Source: Lachnospiraceae bacterium (lineage in GTDB: Bacteria; Bacillota; Clostridia; Lachnospirales; Lachnospiraceae). From it: 64,000 nt of DNA. The notes beneath the pieces are model-generated. The model did no database searches and was not told the origin of the DNA. It was given only the letters and a program-made list of their open reading frames with translations. The stretch lies in assembly GCA_029219245.1 (NCBI GenBank), contig JAQXTA010000040.1, positions 1 through 64,000 of the forward strand, written 5' to 3'. This document shows, piece by piece, positions 9,115 through 19,075 of the stretch (positions within the stretch are counted from its first letter, which is position 1; every line of letters starts with the position of its first letter). Made by a program: the position numbers and the translations under genes.

Positions 9115-9130
9115 ATAAGTGGGTACTTAT
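9115..9130. promoter_or_regulatory. Inverted repeat upstream of dapF
   Basis: ATAAGT-GGGT-ACTTAT, a perfect 6-4-6 palindrome 54 bp before the dapF start. On the minus strand it is followed by GATAAAAT, which may be a -10. A second palindrome, TGCATA-TAAC-TATGCA, lies at 9144-9159 just past the MATE stop. They could be an operator and a weak terminator respectively. Confidence 0.35.
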
Positions 9131-9168
9131 AAAGCTTAGTAAATGCATATAACTATGCAAAAAGTGCT

Positions 9169-10599
9169 CTATTCGGATGTCTGGGCAATCGTTTTCATCC
9201 ATTTTCTTCTGCGGAAAATAACCCAGGAAATACCGAAACGCACGCATTCTTCCAAAGAAAGAATAAAATATACCAGATAAATCGGTAAATGCAGTACAAA
9301 CGCTGCCAAAAATCCAAGCGGGATACCAAAGCACCATGTTCCGATTGTATCCACCATCAAAACATACTTGGTCTGTCCGCCGCTTCGCAAAATTCCGCCG
9401 CCCAAAATCATATTCTGCACTTTTACCGGAGAAATCAGGGCATACGCAATCAGAATATAACCGGTCAACATTTTCACTTCCTCTTCTACCCGGAAAATCT
9501 GTACATAGTACGGATAAATCAACAAAAGCAGAATGGAAAAAAAGGCAGAACCAATCAGACCATATTTCATTAAGGACTTGGAACGGGCATACGCTTCCTC
9601 ATATTTCTCTTCGCCAAGCAGCTTGCCGACAATAATCCCTGCCGCTGCCGAAAGACCACTGAGTGCTCCGATGACAAGTGCCTGAATTGGGTTAATCAAT
9701 GTCATGGCTGCGCACTCCATCGTTCCCATCCGTCCGTAAATGACCGCGTAAATATTTTCTCCAAGACTCCATAAAAATTCACAAAGTAAAACCGGAAGAA
9801 GAATCGGAAGCAAAATCTGCCAGAAGGAAAATTCGCCCTGCTTCTTTTCTTCCGCATCTTCTTTGTCAATTCCCCAATTCCACGCATCTGCTCTTAATGC
9901 CCAAAGCAGACAGCCGACCAGCCACAAAGCCTCTATCATTCGCGCAATCGTCGTTGCCCATGCCGCACCGGCAATTCCCATTGCCGGAAATCCCGCTTTT
10001 CCAAAAATCATAGCATAGTCCAGAACCAAATTGATTACAATTGATGCCACACTTCCATACATCGGCAGCTTCGCCAGACCGGTACTTCTAAGCAGCGTGG
10101 ATAAAAACAAGGAAATAACCATCGGGATAAATCCAAATGCGATAATCCACAAATACTGTGCCGCTGCCAGAATCGTTGCTTCATCTTTGGAATATGCCGA
10201 CATAATCAGCCTCGGGAACAACAATGACAATAGCATAAAAATAACCGCAATCGCAAAAGCAATTCCCATATTAAAAAGCAGGCTTTCTTTCACTCTTTTC
10301 CTGTTTTTGCTTCCTACATACTGTGCTATCATGATGCCGGCTGCTGTTGCCACCGCACTGATTAAGACATTAAAAAGGGAAGCGAATTTAGAACCAAGAC
10401 CGATTCCTGCCACACTCACACTACCAAGCTGCCCGGTCATCACCTGGTCAACTACACTAAAGGATGCCTGAAAAATACTTTGCAAGGTAACAGGCAATGC
10501 TATTTTTAAAACAGAATCTTTCAAAAAATTATCTTTCTCTTCTTTTCTTTTTTCCATAATGGATATGCTCTCTTTCTTTTTTGCTTCTAAAGAAAGCAT
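9169..10599 (-). CDS. MATE-family efflux transporter
   Basis: The 476-residue integral membrane protein has about twelve hydrophobic segments in two homologous halves. The start of the first half (FLKDSVLKIALPVTLQSIFQ, VVDQVMTGQLGSVSVAGIGL) is diagnostic of MATE exporters, which couple Na+ or H+ entry to export of drugs or metabolites. GGAGG lies eight bases before the ATG at 10599; a second start at 10557 (MEKRKEEK) is possible. A palindrome at 10621-10644 sits in its upstream region. The substrate is unknown. Confidence 0.93.
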   Translation of the reverse strand: MLSLEAKKKESISIMEKRKEEKDNFLKDSVLKIALPVTLQSIFQASFSVVDQVMTGQLGSVSVAGIGLGSKFASLFNVLISAVATAAGIMIAQYVGSKNRKRVKESLLFNMGIAFAIAVIFMLLSLLFPRLIMSAYSKDEATILAAAQYLWIIAFGFIPMVISLFLSTLLRSTGLAKLPMYGSVASIVINLVLDYAMIFGKAGFPAMGIAGAAWATTIARMIEALWLVGCLLWALRADAWNWGIDKEDAEEKKQGEFSFWQILLPILLPVLLCEFLWSLGENIYAVIYGRMGTMECAAMTLINPIQALVIGALSGLSAAAGIIVGKLLGEEKYEEAYARSKSLMKYGLIGSAFFSILLLLIYPYYVQIFRVEEEVKMLTGYILIAYALISPVKVQNMILGGGILRSGGQTKYVLMVDTIGTWCFGIPLGFLAAFVLHLPIYLVYFILSLEECVRFGISWVIFRRRKWMKTIAQTSE

Positions 10600-10620
10600 A
10601 TCACAGTCCTCCCATTTTTC

Positions 10621-10644
10621 AATAGGTTAAACGCATAACCTATT
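10621..10644. promoter_or_regulatory. Palindrome upstream of the MATE gene
   Basis: AATAGGTTA and TAACCTATT, nine bases each, separated by AACGCA. It lies 22 bp before the MATE start and just after the lacI terminator. It is a candidate operator for control of the exporter, though a hairpin role cannot be excluded. Confidence 0.45.
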
Positions 10645-10648
10645 ACAA

Positions 10649-10677
10649 AAAAACGTCCTACTTTCAAGGACGTTTTT
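10649..10677 (-). terminator. Intrinsic terminator overlapping the lacI-type stop codon
   Basis: On the minus strand the ten-base-pair stem AAAAACGTCC/GGACGTTTTT closes a loop that contains the TGA of the LacI-family gene, followed by a run of T. The last codons of the gene (Lys-Arg-Pro) form the left arm. Confidence 0.85.
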
Positions 10678-11701
10678 GTATATTTTTGACACTGTCACGC
10701 TCTACAATCCGGACCGGAAGGACGGTATTTTTTTCAAACGGAGTGCCATCCCGCCATGCCGTTAATATTTCCATTGTTTTCTCTGCCCGCAGCTTCATGT
10801 CCTGATGAACCGTCGTAAGCTGCGGTCTGACGATGATGCTCTCCGGAATATCATCAAATCCTGCAACAGAAATCTGCTCCGGCACTTTGATTCCGTTATC
10901 CATAAGAAAATTCATAAATTCAATGGCATAGACATCCGATGCGCAAAAGGCTGCCGTATATTTTTTTATCTTGGGAAGTGCCTTTCGATAAAAAGACATC
11001 CTCTCTTCTTTCTGCATCGGCACAATCAACCGATTATCTTCGTCCGCTTCTATCCCATTTTCTTTCATGGCCTGCTGCAACCCAAGATATCGCTCGTGGT
11101 CCATACTGATATCGTTATCTGCCACAAAAAGAATCTTTGTATGCCCCATACAGACCAGATAATTTCCCATCTGATAACCGCCCGAAAAATGGTCGATTGA
11201 AATATCCGCATAGCGCTCCCTCGCTTTGGCAAATCCATCATAGACCACAAAAGGGACATGCATCCTATCGCGAAGCGTTTCATAATCCTGCTCACAAAAA
11301 CCAATCAGGACAAGTCCCGCTACATTCCACATAGAAGCATACCGGACAATATCCTGCAGATTTCCGGTTTTTTTCAACATCATAAAGAAACCCGTCTGTT
11401 CAATGACTTCCGCCAGATAATCAACGCTTGCTGTCACAAAAGCATCCTGAAAAACTCTTTTTTCATATTTTTCATGGTCATTTACCACAACGCAGATAAT
11501 CCTGGAATCATTCTGGGCCAGTAAAATCCCCGCCATACTCGGTATGTACTGCCGCTCTTCCAGAAGCTGCTGCACCTTATGTACTGTCCTGTCCGATATT
11601 TTCTTTGTTTTTCCATGAATCACATTGGATACCGTTGCCGTACTGACACCCAGCTCCTCGGCAATATCTACGATTCTGACACGTTCCATTTCCGGTTTCA
11701 T
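10664..11701 (-). CDS. LacI-family transcriptional regulator
   Basis: The 345-residue protein has an N-terminal LacI helix-turn-helix (VRIVDIAEELGVSTATVSNVIHG, residues about 7-29) and a periplasmic-binding-like effector domain (residues about 60-340) with VAGFDDIPESIIVRPQLTTV near the end, typical of the family. It should bind a sugar or related ligand and repress target genes. No sugar genes are adjacent; the neighbour downstream is a MATE exporter separated by a terminator. The target is therefore unclear. AAGGAAG precedes the ATG. Confidence 0.93.
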   Translation of the reverse strand: MKPEMERVRIVDIAEELGVSTATVSNVIHGKTKKISDRTVHKVQQLLEERQYIPSMAGILLAQNDSRIICVVVNDHEKYEKRVFQDAFVTASVDYLAEVIEQTGFFMMLKKTGNLQDIVRYASMWNVAGLVLIGFCEQDYETLRDRMHVPFVVYDGFAKARERYADISIDHFSGGYQMGNYLVCMGHTKILFVADNDISMDHERYLGLQQAMKENGIEADEDNRLIVPMQKEERMSFYRKALPKIKKYTAAFCASDVYAIEFMNFLMDNGIKVPEQISVAGFDDIPESIIVRPQLTTVHQDMKLRAEKTMEILTAWRDGTPFEKNTVLPVRIVERDSVKNIQKRP

Positions 11702-11848
11702 ACGGTTACTTCCTTATTATTTTATGCAAAATCTATGTTCCTATTATATCGTTCCTCTTTGTTTTTTGCCACAAAAAATACGCCGGTCGAAGTCAGAGCA
11801 TTACTAATCTCTTTCGTTCATCCTCTTCAACAGCAGAATTTTTTCTAT

Positions 11849-11887
11849 AACATTAATGTTGCTTTTATTCGTTTATGCGTATATAAT
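11849..11887 (+). promoter_or_regulatory. Promoter of the methyltransferase gene with overlapping palindrome
   Basis: TTGCTT (11859-11864), 17-base spacer, TATAAT (11882-11887). The perfect 12-bp palindrome AACATTAATGTT (11849-11860) overlaps the upstream edge of the -35. It could be the binding site of a controller, perhaps the helix-turn-helix part of the methyltransferase itself. Confidence 0.55.
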
Positions 11888-11920
11888 TTCCATTAGATGC
11901 TATTAAGGAGACGAATTGCA

Positions 11921-14089
11921 ATGGATTATATATCGGTCAAACAGGCTGCTGAAAATTTTGAATTATCCGAAAGACGTGTACAAAAGTTGTGTGAAACAAA
12001 TAGAATTAAAGGTTGTCGGATGGTAAGCGGAGTATGGCTTATACCCGCTAATGCCAAAAAGCCTGTTGACGAACGTCTTACAGAAATTCCGAAAGGTTCC
12101 GACTGCCTCTCACTAAAGGATTTATGTGATAAGCTGTCAATATCCACCGCAACTGGTCGAAATTGGATGAAACTGGGGAAAATAACTCCAGAGTATACAG
12201 ACAAAAAAACACCCTATTTCACAAAAGAATATGCTAACACTTTAAAATCAGAAATACAATCCGGCAAAAATAAAGCCTTGAAAAATAGACGAAATAAAAA
12301 ATATATTTCCGGCAACTCGCTATACAATTCATATGTTTCGGAACAATGTAAAAATATTGTTGTATTGCAAAAGCTTCTTGGAATGACGGAAGAAGAATCC
12401 ATTGGTTTCAGCACAAATATCATACAATATATTGTTGCTGATTGCGCACTACATTTATTTGCTCAAAAACTAAGTCTTCCTTACAAAAATGATAATTTAT
12501 TACTAAGCAAATTTCTAGAAGGCAATATAGTACTTGAAACCTATGGTGAACTCATCGATTCCCTTATAAAAGATAGGAAAGAAGCTCTCAAATTTTGCGA
12601 AAAACATCCTCTGCTATTCAGCCTTGATTATATATATGAAGTGAACGAAGATATTCTAGGTTTAATCTACATTTCATGTAAAAACATTGGTAATAGAAAA
12701 GCAACCGGTTCATACTATACACCAACAAAGGTAGTTAAAAAACTTATATCTAAATTAGATTTGACTGCTAACGATAAGATACTTGACCCTTGCTGTGGAA
12801 CAGGTAATTTCTTGTTACAATTACCCGCAACAGTTCCATTTGAGAAGATATACGGAAACGATATTGACAACATAAGCGTTAAAATAACTCGCTTAAACAT
12901 GGCATTAAAGTATGATAATCTTTCTATCAAGACGATAATGGAACATATTACGGAAAAGAACTACCTGACTGACTATACCGAAAGTAACTTCCAGTATATC
13001 ATCGGCAATCCACCTTGGGGGTATGAATTTACCGAAGATGAAAAAGCAGAGCTTCGAGGTATTTATAAAGCGGCAACCGGAAAGAATATCGAATCCTATG
13101 ATGTTTTTATCGAGCGTGCCCTAAAAAATTTATCACCAAATGGGCAGCTTGCATATGTACTGCCAGAGGCATTGTTAAATGTAAAAGCTCATACTGACAT
13201 ACGAAAAATCATAATGGAAGCAAACTCTATAAAATATCTTGAATATTTAGGCAATGCCTTTGATGGAGTTCAATGTCCTTGTATAATCTTGCTGTTGACT
13301 CACACCTGTCAGCCTTTTTCAACGGTAGGAATGACTGTAAACAATTCTGGTTACATCACTAACATTTCCATAGAGCGAAATGTCACACCGGAATACTTCA
13401 GTTTTCTTACAACAGATGGGGAATACCAAGTACTGGAAAAAATCAAGCACATTGAATCTGCGGAATTTTTAGCACATAATGCAGACTTTGCTCTAGGCAT
13501 TGTGACCGGAAATAATAAAGAATACTTATCTTCTGAAAAGAATAATGAGAATGAAATGATTTTGAAAGGTTCTGACATTTGCAAATATCACATTAACCCA
13601 ACTGACAATTACATTATTTTTAGGCCAGAAAGGTTTCAGCAAGTTGCACCTACCAAAATGTATCGCGCTCCCGAAAAACTGCTATATAGATTTATTAGCA
13701 GTCAACTTGTTTTTGCCTACGATAACAGACAAACTTTATCATTAAACAGTTGCAATATCGTAATTCCAAAATTGAAAAGAGCTAAGATAAAATACATCCT
13801 TGCAATTCTTAATTCCAGAGTTGCACAATTTATTTACAAAATGGATTTTCATTCCATTAAGGTTTTACGCTCGCATATAGAAAGTATACCAATTCCAATC
13901 GTTGATGAAGCTATTCAAAATAACATCATTCAAATAACAGATACTCTTATCGCAGGAATGACATTGGATGATGCACAAGCCACTTATGAACAACTCGACC
14001 AACTCATTTTTGAAGTTTTTGACCTTACACCAGACGAACAGAATATCATCAAATCTGCCATAGATGGTGAAAACAAATTCTTAGTATAA
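11921..14089 (+). CDS. Adenine-specific DNA methyltransferase with N-terminal helix-turn-helix domains
   Basis: About 722 residues. The N-terminus carries two short helix-turn-helix-like segments (ISVKQAAENFELSERRVQKLC and LSLKDLCDKLSISTATGRNWM). The catalytic domain has motif I DPCCGTGNF near residue 290 and motif IV NPPW near residue 362, which mark an N6-adenine methylase of the Eco57I/TaqI-like group. The C-terminal third resembles the TaqI-type specificity domain (CNIVIPKLKRAKIKYILAIL). AAGGAG lies ten bases before the ATG at 11921. It faces a probable endonuclease gene and is visibly A+T-richer than its neighbours, suggesting acquisition as a cassette. Confidence 0.9.
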   Translation: MDYISVKQAAENFELSERRVQKLCETNRIKGCRMVSGVWLIPANAKKPVDERLTEIPKGSDCLSLKDLCDKLSISTATGRNWMKLGKITPEYTDKKTPYFTKEYANTLKSEIQSGKNKALKNRRNKKYISGNSLYNSYVSEQCKNIVVLQKLLGMTEEESIGFSTNIIQYIVADCALHLFAQKLSLPYKNDNLLLSKFLEGNIVLETYGELIDSLIKDRKEALKFCEKHPLLFSLDYIYEVNEDILGLIYISCKNIGNRKATGSYYTPTKVVKKLISKLDLTANDKILDPCCGTGNFLLQLPATVPFEKIYGNDIDNISVKITRLNMALKYDNLSIKTIMEHITEKNYLTDYTESNFQYIIGNPPWGYEFTEDEKAELRGIYKAATGKNIESYDVFIERALKNLSPNGQLAYVLPEALLNVKAHTDIRKIIMEANSIKYLEYLGNAFDGVQCPCIILLLTHTCQPFSTVGMTVNNSGYITNISIERNVTPEYFSFLTTDGEYQVLEKIKHIESAEFLAHNADFALGIVTGNNKEYLSSEKNNENEMILKGSDICKYHINPTDNYIIFRPERFQQVAPTKMYRAPEKLLYRFISSQLVFAYDNRQTLSLNSCNIVIPKLKRAKIKYILAILNSRVAQFIYKMDFHSIKVLRSHIESIPIPIVDEAIQNNIIQITDTLIAGMTLDDAQATYEQLDQLIFEVFDLTPDEQNIIKSAIDGENKFLV

Positions 14090-14094
14090 AACAG

Positions 14095-14125
14095 GAGCCA
14101 ATGATAGTTCTTCTACCATTGGCTC
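14095..14125. terminator. Terminator between the two convergent restriction-modification genes
   Basis: Nine-base-pair stem GAGCCAATG/CATTGGCTC starting 6 bp after the methylase stop, followed by TTACTTTATCT. It could serve both converging genes. Confidence 0.65.
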
Positions 14126-14225
14126 TTACTTTATCTGCCTTTTCTTTGTTTCCTCCAGCCTGTTTTAATAATAAATCTAATTGCTTCTGTAGTTCTTTCA
14201 TATGATTTTCCCTTTCATCTATAAG

Positions 14226-15173
14226 TTAAACATTTGGTTCAAGCAATTGATATAAATCCCTATAAGAAAGCCATCCACAAAAGAATCCACTCTCTTCAAT
14301 ATGCCAACGTAAATTCAAGTTGTTAATATGCATCTGCCCTTCCGCTTTGTCATTTCCTCTATGCTGAAATGGTGAAATATTAGGAAAATTTCCTGTAACA
14401 GCAAATTCTTCTTCACAGAAATTCAAATATTCCCGACATATATTTAATAGCCTATCTCCTTGATGTGCTGCTGACAGTCCACTTGTCTCCAAATCGATAA
14501 TCATATTCTGCCATGGAGTAATCATCGAATTTGAGGCAATATACTCTTTTGCAGTATCTGCATATCTATTATTTGTTTCTGCTATCTCTTGTAATTTGCT
14601 TTTTACTTTGATTACAGAATCCTTTATTTTTCTGGCACTATTTGGATTATTTAAAACAAACTCCACTGTTTTTTCAACACATGGTTTTGGTGATTTTTGG
14701 GGAGAAACAAAAAACTGTGCAGTCATTCTATCTTTTAATTCATCCGAAGATATCAAAAAAATAGCTATTTGATCTTCAAAAAACAATCCATAATACATTT
14801 TGTCAAATTCATATGCCTTTATCTGCTCGATGTTTCTGTCAAATTCCATATTTCCCGATTTCACAAAATCCATATAACCAATTCTACGCGAAACCGGATT
14901 GGCATTTTCTATGCAGATTTTTCTGCAATTATTGAAATCCATATCGTCTTCCGTATATTCTACTCTAGAAAACTTTACTTCAATTTTTACACCATTTTGA
15001 TCTGTCAAATCATAATTAGTCTGGCCGGAAACTAATTCATAACTAAACAATTTAGCAATCATAAATTCAGCAACTTTTCCAAATCTGCGAGTGTTCAGAT
15101 TAAATATCCCATCTCTAAGTTTCCTTTCATCTTCAGATAATGCTAAATCATGTAAGACTTGTGACAATGGCAT
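14226..15173 (-). CDS. Probable type II restriction endonuclease
   Basis: The 315-residue soluble protein lies convergent to the methylase. Its N-terminal part contains D55 and EVK at 65-67 (YDLTDQNGVKIEVKFSRVE), spaced as in PD-(D/E)XK nucleases, with a preceding helix containing Glu36. The remainder has no family I recognise. GGGAGGG lies nine bases before the ATG. The role as the cognate endonuclease is inferred from the motif and pairing; the cut site is unknown. Confidence 0.65.
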   Translation of the reverse strand: MPLSQVLHDLALSEDERKLRDGIFNLNTRRFGKVAEFMIAKLFSYELVSGQTNYDLTDQNGVKIEVKFSRVEYTEDDMDFNNCRKICIENANPVSRRIGYMDFVKSGNMEFDRNIEQIKAYEFDKMYYGLFFEDQIAIFLISSDELKDRMTAQFFVSPQKSPKPCVEKTVEFVLNNPNSARKIKDSVIKVKSKLQEIAETNNRYADTAKEYIASNSMITPWQNMIIDLETSGLSAAHQGDRLLNICREYLNFCEEEFAVTGNFPNISPFQHRGNDKAEGQMHINNLNLRWHIEESGFFCGWLSYRDLYQLLEPNV

Positions 15174-15226
15174 TTCTTGTACCCTCCCATCTTTTCAGCT
15201 ACGACAATCAGAGCCGATATGTTTCA

Positions 15227-16927
15227 CTAGCATTCTCCCGCCTCGGCATTCGTATAATACGATTCCAGCTTATCCCGGCTCATAATAAATACCGGTTCCA
15301 GACTTGGATCGAAATGACTTCCCATGGATTCTATGATAATTTCATAAGCTTTTGAAAAACTCATTGCCTCTTTATAACACCGCTTACTTACCAAAGCATC
15401 ATAAACATCCGCAATCGCCATAATTCTGGCTTCTAATGGAATATGTTCGCCGGATAACCCCTTTGGATATCCCATCCCATTCCATTTTTCATGATGATAT
15501 CTTGCTACATTTACTGCAACATTTACAAAATATTCTTCTTCTACACCCCTTAAAATCCTTTCGATAATTTCTGCGCTCTTTTCCGCATGTGTTTTCATAA
15601 TCTCAAACTCTTCGTCCGTAAATCTCCCCGGCTTTTGCAAGATTCTATCTTCAATGGAAATTTTCCCCAAGTCATGCATTGGCGCAGCCTTAATCAAATC
15701 CCTGCAAAACTCATCTGATAATTCCAAAAGATGATTTTCTTTAATGGTTTCCACCAATATTCCAACTACATCACTGGTTCTCTTGATGTGGCCACCTGTA
15801 TTATTGTCTCTGTTTTCTACCATACTTGCCATACCAAGCACCGTTTTCTGCTGAATTAGATAAATATGCTGTATCTGCTGTTCTACCTGCTGCTTTAATT
15901 TTGCATTGTAGTCGGACAACAAATCCAAATATTTCTTCCGGTCAGTACAATCCTGCAATTCAATAATATAACCTGTATTCTTCTTGCCGGTAGTTAATAC
16001 TTTAATGACACATTCATAATAAGAAGCCTTATATTGCAACGTTTTTGCAAAAGTAGAACCTTCGCTATCTTTAAAAAGCTTAATCCACTCACACAAAAAG
16101 TCTAATTCCTTTTCCTGCGAAATAAAGGTATCCACCTTACAATCGGCCAAACCAGGAATACATTCTTTTGCTATTTCGTTGCAGCCAATAAACTTATTAT
16201 TCAAATCAAGCACGATATAGCCTGTTGTATTATTCTGTTGCATTGCTACATAAATACTATCCTCTAAGTTATACTGAGATAACTGCATCTGAATAATCAC
16301 CAAAATAAGACCATCCACAACATATACTGCGGGCATGATTTCAAAAGTCGGGTCGATTGCTCTTCCCAGCAAAAATGCAATAATTGTGATACATTGCATT
16401 GCAATTAGCAGATATAAATTCTTTTTTGTTACCTGCTTCTTGATGAAGGCAATGATGGTAATAGCAATATTCACAGCCATGTAGCCATACAAAATAATAT
16501 AAAAAAAGCAATATCCCGGTCCATGTTCCACAATCAAAGCCGTTGCATCATATACTTTACCCATTCGTATACTCGAATAATAAAAATTGGAAAAACCGGC
16601 AGTCAGTACCATTACATATACCATAGCAGAAAAAAAGATACATAAACACCGAAGCCAATGTTTTAATTTAATATTGCATATCGAGCACATGCAGACAGCT
16701 ATAATTGGCGGTAAAAAACATCCCCCAAGATAAGTTATCTTTTTTGCTAATACGGCTTCTTCTAATGTACTGCTCACGCCTAATGCCAAATAGCCCAGAT
16801 TTGCCACACACACTACAATAAGTAATATTTTTATATAATAATTTGTTTTTTTCTCATTATCTCGGAATATGAAGACAGCCAGATTTAAAAAAGATAAAAT
16901 GGCTGTAACAAAGTAATAACTTCTCAT
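15227..16927 (-). CDS. Membrane PAS/HD-GYP protein (cyclic-di-GMP phosphodiesterase type)
   Basis: 566 residues. The first 220 hold seven to eight membrane segments resembling a histidine-kinase 7TM sensor domain. A PAS-like domain follows (YIVLDLNNKFIGCNEIAKEC to YIIELQDCTDRKK), then a coiled coil and an HD-GYP domain: APMHDLGKISIEDRIL contains the HD pair, HHEKWNGMGYPKG the GYP motif, and IADVYDALVSKRCY the distal motif. These enzymes hydrolyse cyclic-di-GMP; all key residues look intact. GGAGGG precedes the ATG. It stands alone, with a terminator-like hairpin before it (17012-17036) that closes the previous transcription unit. Confidence 0.92.
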   Translation of the reverse strand: MRSYYFVTAILSFLNLAVFIFRDNEKKTNYYIKILLIVVCVANLGYLALGVSSTLEEAVLAKKITYLGGCFLPPIIAVCMCSICNIKLKHWLRCLCIFFSAMVYVMVLTAGFSNFYYSSIRMGKVYDATALIVEHGPGYCFFYIILYGYMAVNIAITIIAFIKKQVTKKNLYLLIAMQCITIIAFLLGRAIDPTFEIMPAVYVVDGLILVIIQMQLSQYNLEDSIYVAMQQNNTTGYIVLDLNNKFIGCNEIAKECIPGLADCKVDTFISQEKELDFLCEWIKLFKDSEGSTFAKTLQYKASYYECVIKVLTTGKKNTGYIIELQDCTDRKKYLDLLSDYNAKLKQQVEQQIQHIYLIQQKTVLGMASMVENRDNNTGGHIKRTSDVVGILVETIKENHLLELSDEFCRDLIKAAPMHDLGKISIEDRILQKPGRFTDEEFEIMKTHAEKSAEIIERILRGVEEEYFVNVAVNVARYHHEKWNGMGYPKGLSGEHIPLEARIMAIADVYDALVSKRCYKEAMSFSKAYEIIIESMGSHFDPSLEPVFIMSRDKLESYYTNAEAGEC

Positions 16928-17011
16928 TTGTCTATCCCTCCGCAGAACTGCTCCCTTTTTTCCTTAGTTATGTGCTTATTGTATCATATATTATAGCAAA
17001 ATGCATAGAAA

Positions 17012-17036
17012 AAGGCTGAGCATTACGCCCAACCTT
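17012..17036 (-). terminator. Terminator after the glnA-ANTAR unit
   Basis: On the minus strand, AAGGTTGGGC pairs with GCTCAGCCTT (two G-U pairs) around loop GTAAT and is followed by TTTC. It lies 22 bp after the ANTAR gene. Confidence 0.7.
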
Positions 17037-17058
17037 CCTTTCGTTTCCTTATCCAATC

Positions 17059-17607
17059 TTACACCTTCATCATAGACAAAACCATCTGCGCGGTTTCTAC
17101 CATATTGGTACAACTGTCCATACTGCACTTCTGAATATAACGATGTGCTTCTTCCTCTGTCATGTTATTCCGGTTCATCAGAAGCTCTTTTGCCTCTTTG
17201 ATAAGTGCTTTTTCCTCTTCGTTGCGTTCCTTTGGTTTCAGCTTAGCTTTCTTACGCCGGCGCAAAATCGCCTGTGCCATCATAGAAACCGTATTGATAA
17301 GATCATGTACCTTCAGCGGCATGGACAGACAGATAATATTATTATCCAGACAGTCATTCATAACATTCTGCGAAGCCATCATCAGCATATCAAAGCCTTT
17401 CGGAAGGCATTCGTGTAATTCTGAATACATCATATCGGTCAGCTTATATCCGCTTATGATAATCCCATCGTTCCATTCATCAATCTGGCTTAATACCTGT
17501 GCACCTGTCGTACATACTGCTGCCACCGGAAAGCCATTTTTCATCAATACTCCCCGGATACCTTTGGCATCTTCCAGTTTGGGAAGGGCTATAATGATAT
17601 TGACCAC
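17059..17607 (-). CDS. ANTAR-domain response-regulator-like protein with a degenerate receiver
   Basis: 182 residues. The first 115 residues form a receiver-like fold, but the usual phospho-acceptor Asp position reads IIISGYKL, with Ser in place of Asp, so ordinary phosphorylation is unlikely. Residues about 125-182 form the three-helix ANTAR RNA-binding domain (LIKEAKELLMNRNNMTEEEAHRYIQ). ANTAR proteins bind nascent RNA and block terminators. The start is GTG at 17607 with AAGGAGG seven bases upstream. It lies 41 bp after glnA and probably acts on nitrogen genes. Confidence 0.9.
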   Translation of the reverse strand: MVNIIIALPKLEDAKGIRGVLMKNGFPVAAVCTTGAQVLSQIDEWNDGIIISGYKLTDMMYSELHECLPKGFDMLMMASQNVMNDCLDNNIICLSMPLKVHDLINTVSMMAQAILRRRKKAKLKPKERNEEEKALIKEAKELLMNRNNMTEEEAHRYIQKCSMDSCTNMVETAQMVLSMMKV

Positions 17608-17648
17608 ACGAACACCTCCTTACTTCGTAGTTTTTATTTGACTTTATT

Positions 17649-18983
17649 TTAAAATTTGTTCAAATATTCATTGATTTCCCAATCAGTTACTTGGGAACGG
17701 TAGCGATACCACTCTTCTTTTTTCGCAGAAATATATTTTTGATAAGTATGCTCTCCCAGAACATCCTTGATAAAATCATCTTTCTCCATATCATAAACCG
17801 CTTCAATCAAAGTACCCGGAATTTCTTCAATACCGCATGCCTTTTTCTCGTCTTCTGTCATTGCAAAGATATTGCAATCCACACTTTCCGGCGGCATAAT
17901 CTGATTTACGATTCCGTCCAGACCCGCACGCAGGCATGCTGCCAGTGCCAGATATGGATTTGCCGATGGGTCAGGACAACGAAGCTCGATTCTGGTACCC
18001 TCTCCTCTGGATGCCGGAATACGGATTAACGGGCTTCGGTTCGTAGCACTCCACGCAATATAAACCGGTGCTTCATAACCCGGAACCAGCCGCTTATAGG
18101 AGTTTACCAGCGGATTCGTAATCGCCGTCATGCCTTTCATATGCTTCATAATTCCGCCTATGAAATAATAAGCCTCTTGGCTCAGCCCTAACTTATCCTT
18201 CTCATCTGCAAAGATATTTTTACCGTCCTTGGATAAGGACATATTGATGTGCATGCCGGAACCATTGACACCATACTTCGGCTTTGGCATAAAGGTTGCA
18301 TGCAGACCATGTCTTTTGGCAATGGTTTTTACTGCCAGCTTAAAGGTCATAATATTATCAGCTGTTGCCAGAGCTTCATCATAACGGAAATCAATTTCAT
18401 GCTGCGCCGGTGCTACTTCATGATGCGAAGCCTCAATGACAAAACCCATCTCTTCCAATGTCAGTACCATATCTCTTCTTGCATTTTCACCAAAATCCAC
18501 CGGTCCTAAATCAAAATAACCTGCCTGTTCATGAGTTATCGTGGTCGGCATAGCATTTTCATCCGTATTGAAAAGGAAAAATTCGCATTCCGGTCCTACC
18601 TCAAAAACATATCCCATATCCGCAGCCTCTTTGATGGCACGTTTCAAAATATAACGCGGATCTCCCTCAAAAGGTTCCCGATTCGGGCGGTATACATCAC
18701 AGATAAGTCTTGCTACCTTGCCCTGCTGTGGCCGCCATGGAAAAATTTCCAGAGTACTAAAATCCGGATATAAATACATATCCGATTCTTCAATTCTTGC
18801 AAAACCTTCTATAGAAGAACCGTCAAACATACATTCGTTGTCCAGTGCCTTTTCCAACTGGCTTGAAGTAATCGCAACATTTTTCAGATTCCCGAAGATA
18901 TCAGTAAACTGCAGACGGATAAATTCTACGTCTTCATCCTCGACTAACTGCATAATATCTTCTTTCGTATAATTTTTTCTCAT
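17649..18983 (-). CDS. glnA: Type I glutamine synthetase
   Basis: About 444 residues, the length of the GSI-alpha class. It makes glutamine from glutamate, ammonia and ATP. Recognisable parts are the beta-grasp N-terminus ([20 protein letters not shown]), the metal and substrate residues in [11 protein letters not shown] and [19 protein letters not shown], and NRSPLIRIP. The adenylylation loop Tyr of GSI-beta enzymes is not evident. ATG at 18983 has GGAGG five bases upstream; an ATG four codons earlier lacks one. A promoter and a strong leader hairpin lie upstream, and an ANTAR regulator follows. Confidence 0.96.
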   Translation of the reverse strand: MRKNYTKEDIMQLVEDEDVEFIRLQFTDIFGNLKNVAITSSQLEKALDNECMFDGSSIEGFARIEESDMYLYPDFSTLEIFPWRPQQGKVARLICDVYRPNREPFEGDPRYILKRAIKEAADMGYVFEVGPECEFFLFNTDENAMPTTITHEQAGYFDLGPVDFGENARRDMVLTLEEMGFVIEASHHEVAPAQHEIDFRYDEALATADNIMTFKLAVKTIAKRHGLHATFMPKPKYGVNGSGMHINMSLSKDGKNIFADEKDKLGLSQEAYYFIGGIMKHMKGMTAITNPLVNSYKRLVPGYEAPVYIAWSATNRSPLIRIPASRGEGTRIELRCPDPSANPYLALAACLRAGLDGIVNQIMPPESVDCNIFAMTEDEKKACGIEEIPGTLIEAVYDMEKDDFIKDVLGEHTYQKYISAKKEEWYRYRSQVTDWEINEYLNKF

Positions 18984-19075
18984 CTCTTCCTCCATTCCGA
19001 AGCCTTTTCACTTCACATTCTCTGTTTCCTGATTCTATTGTTTCTATGTCTTTCATTTTCTGCCTTAACATGCAA

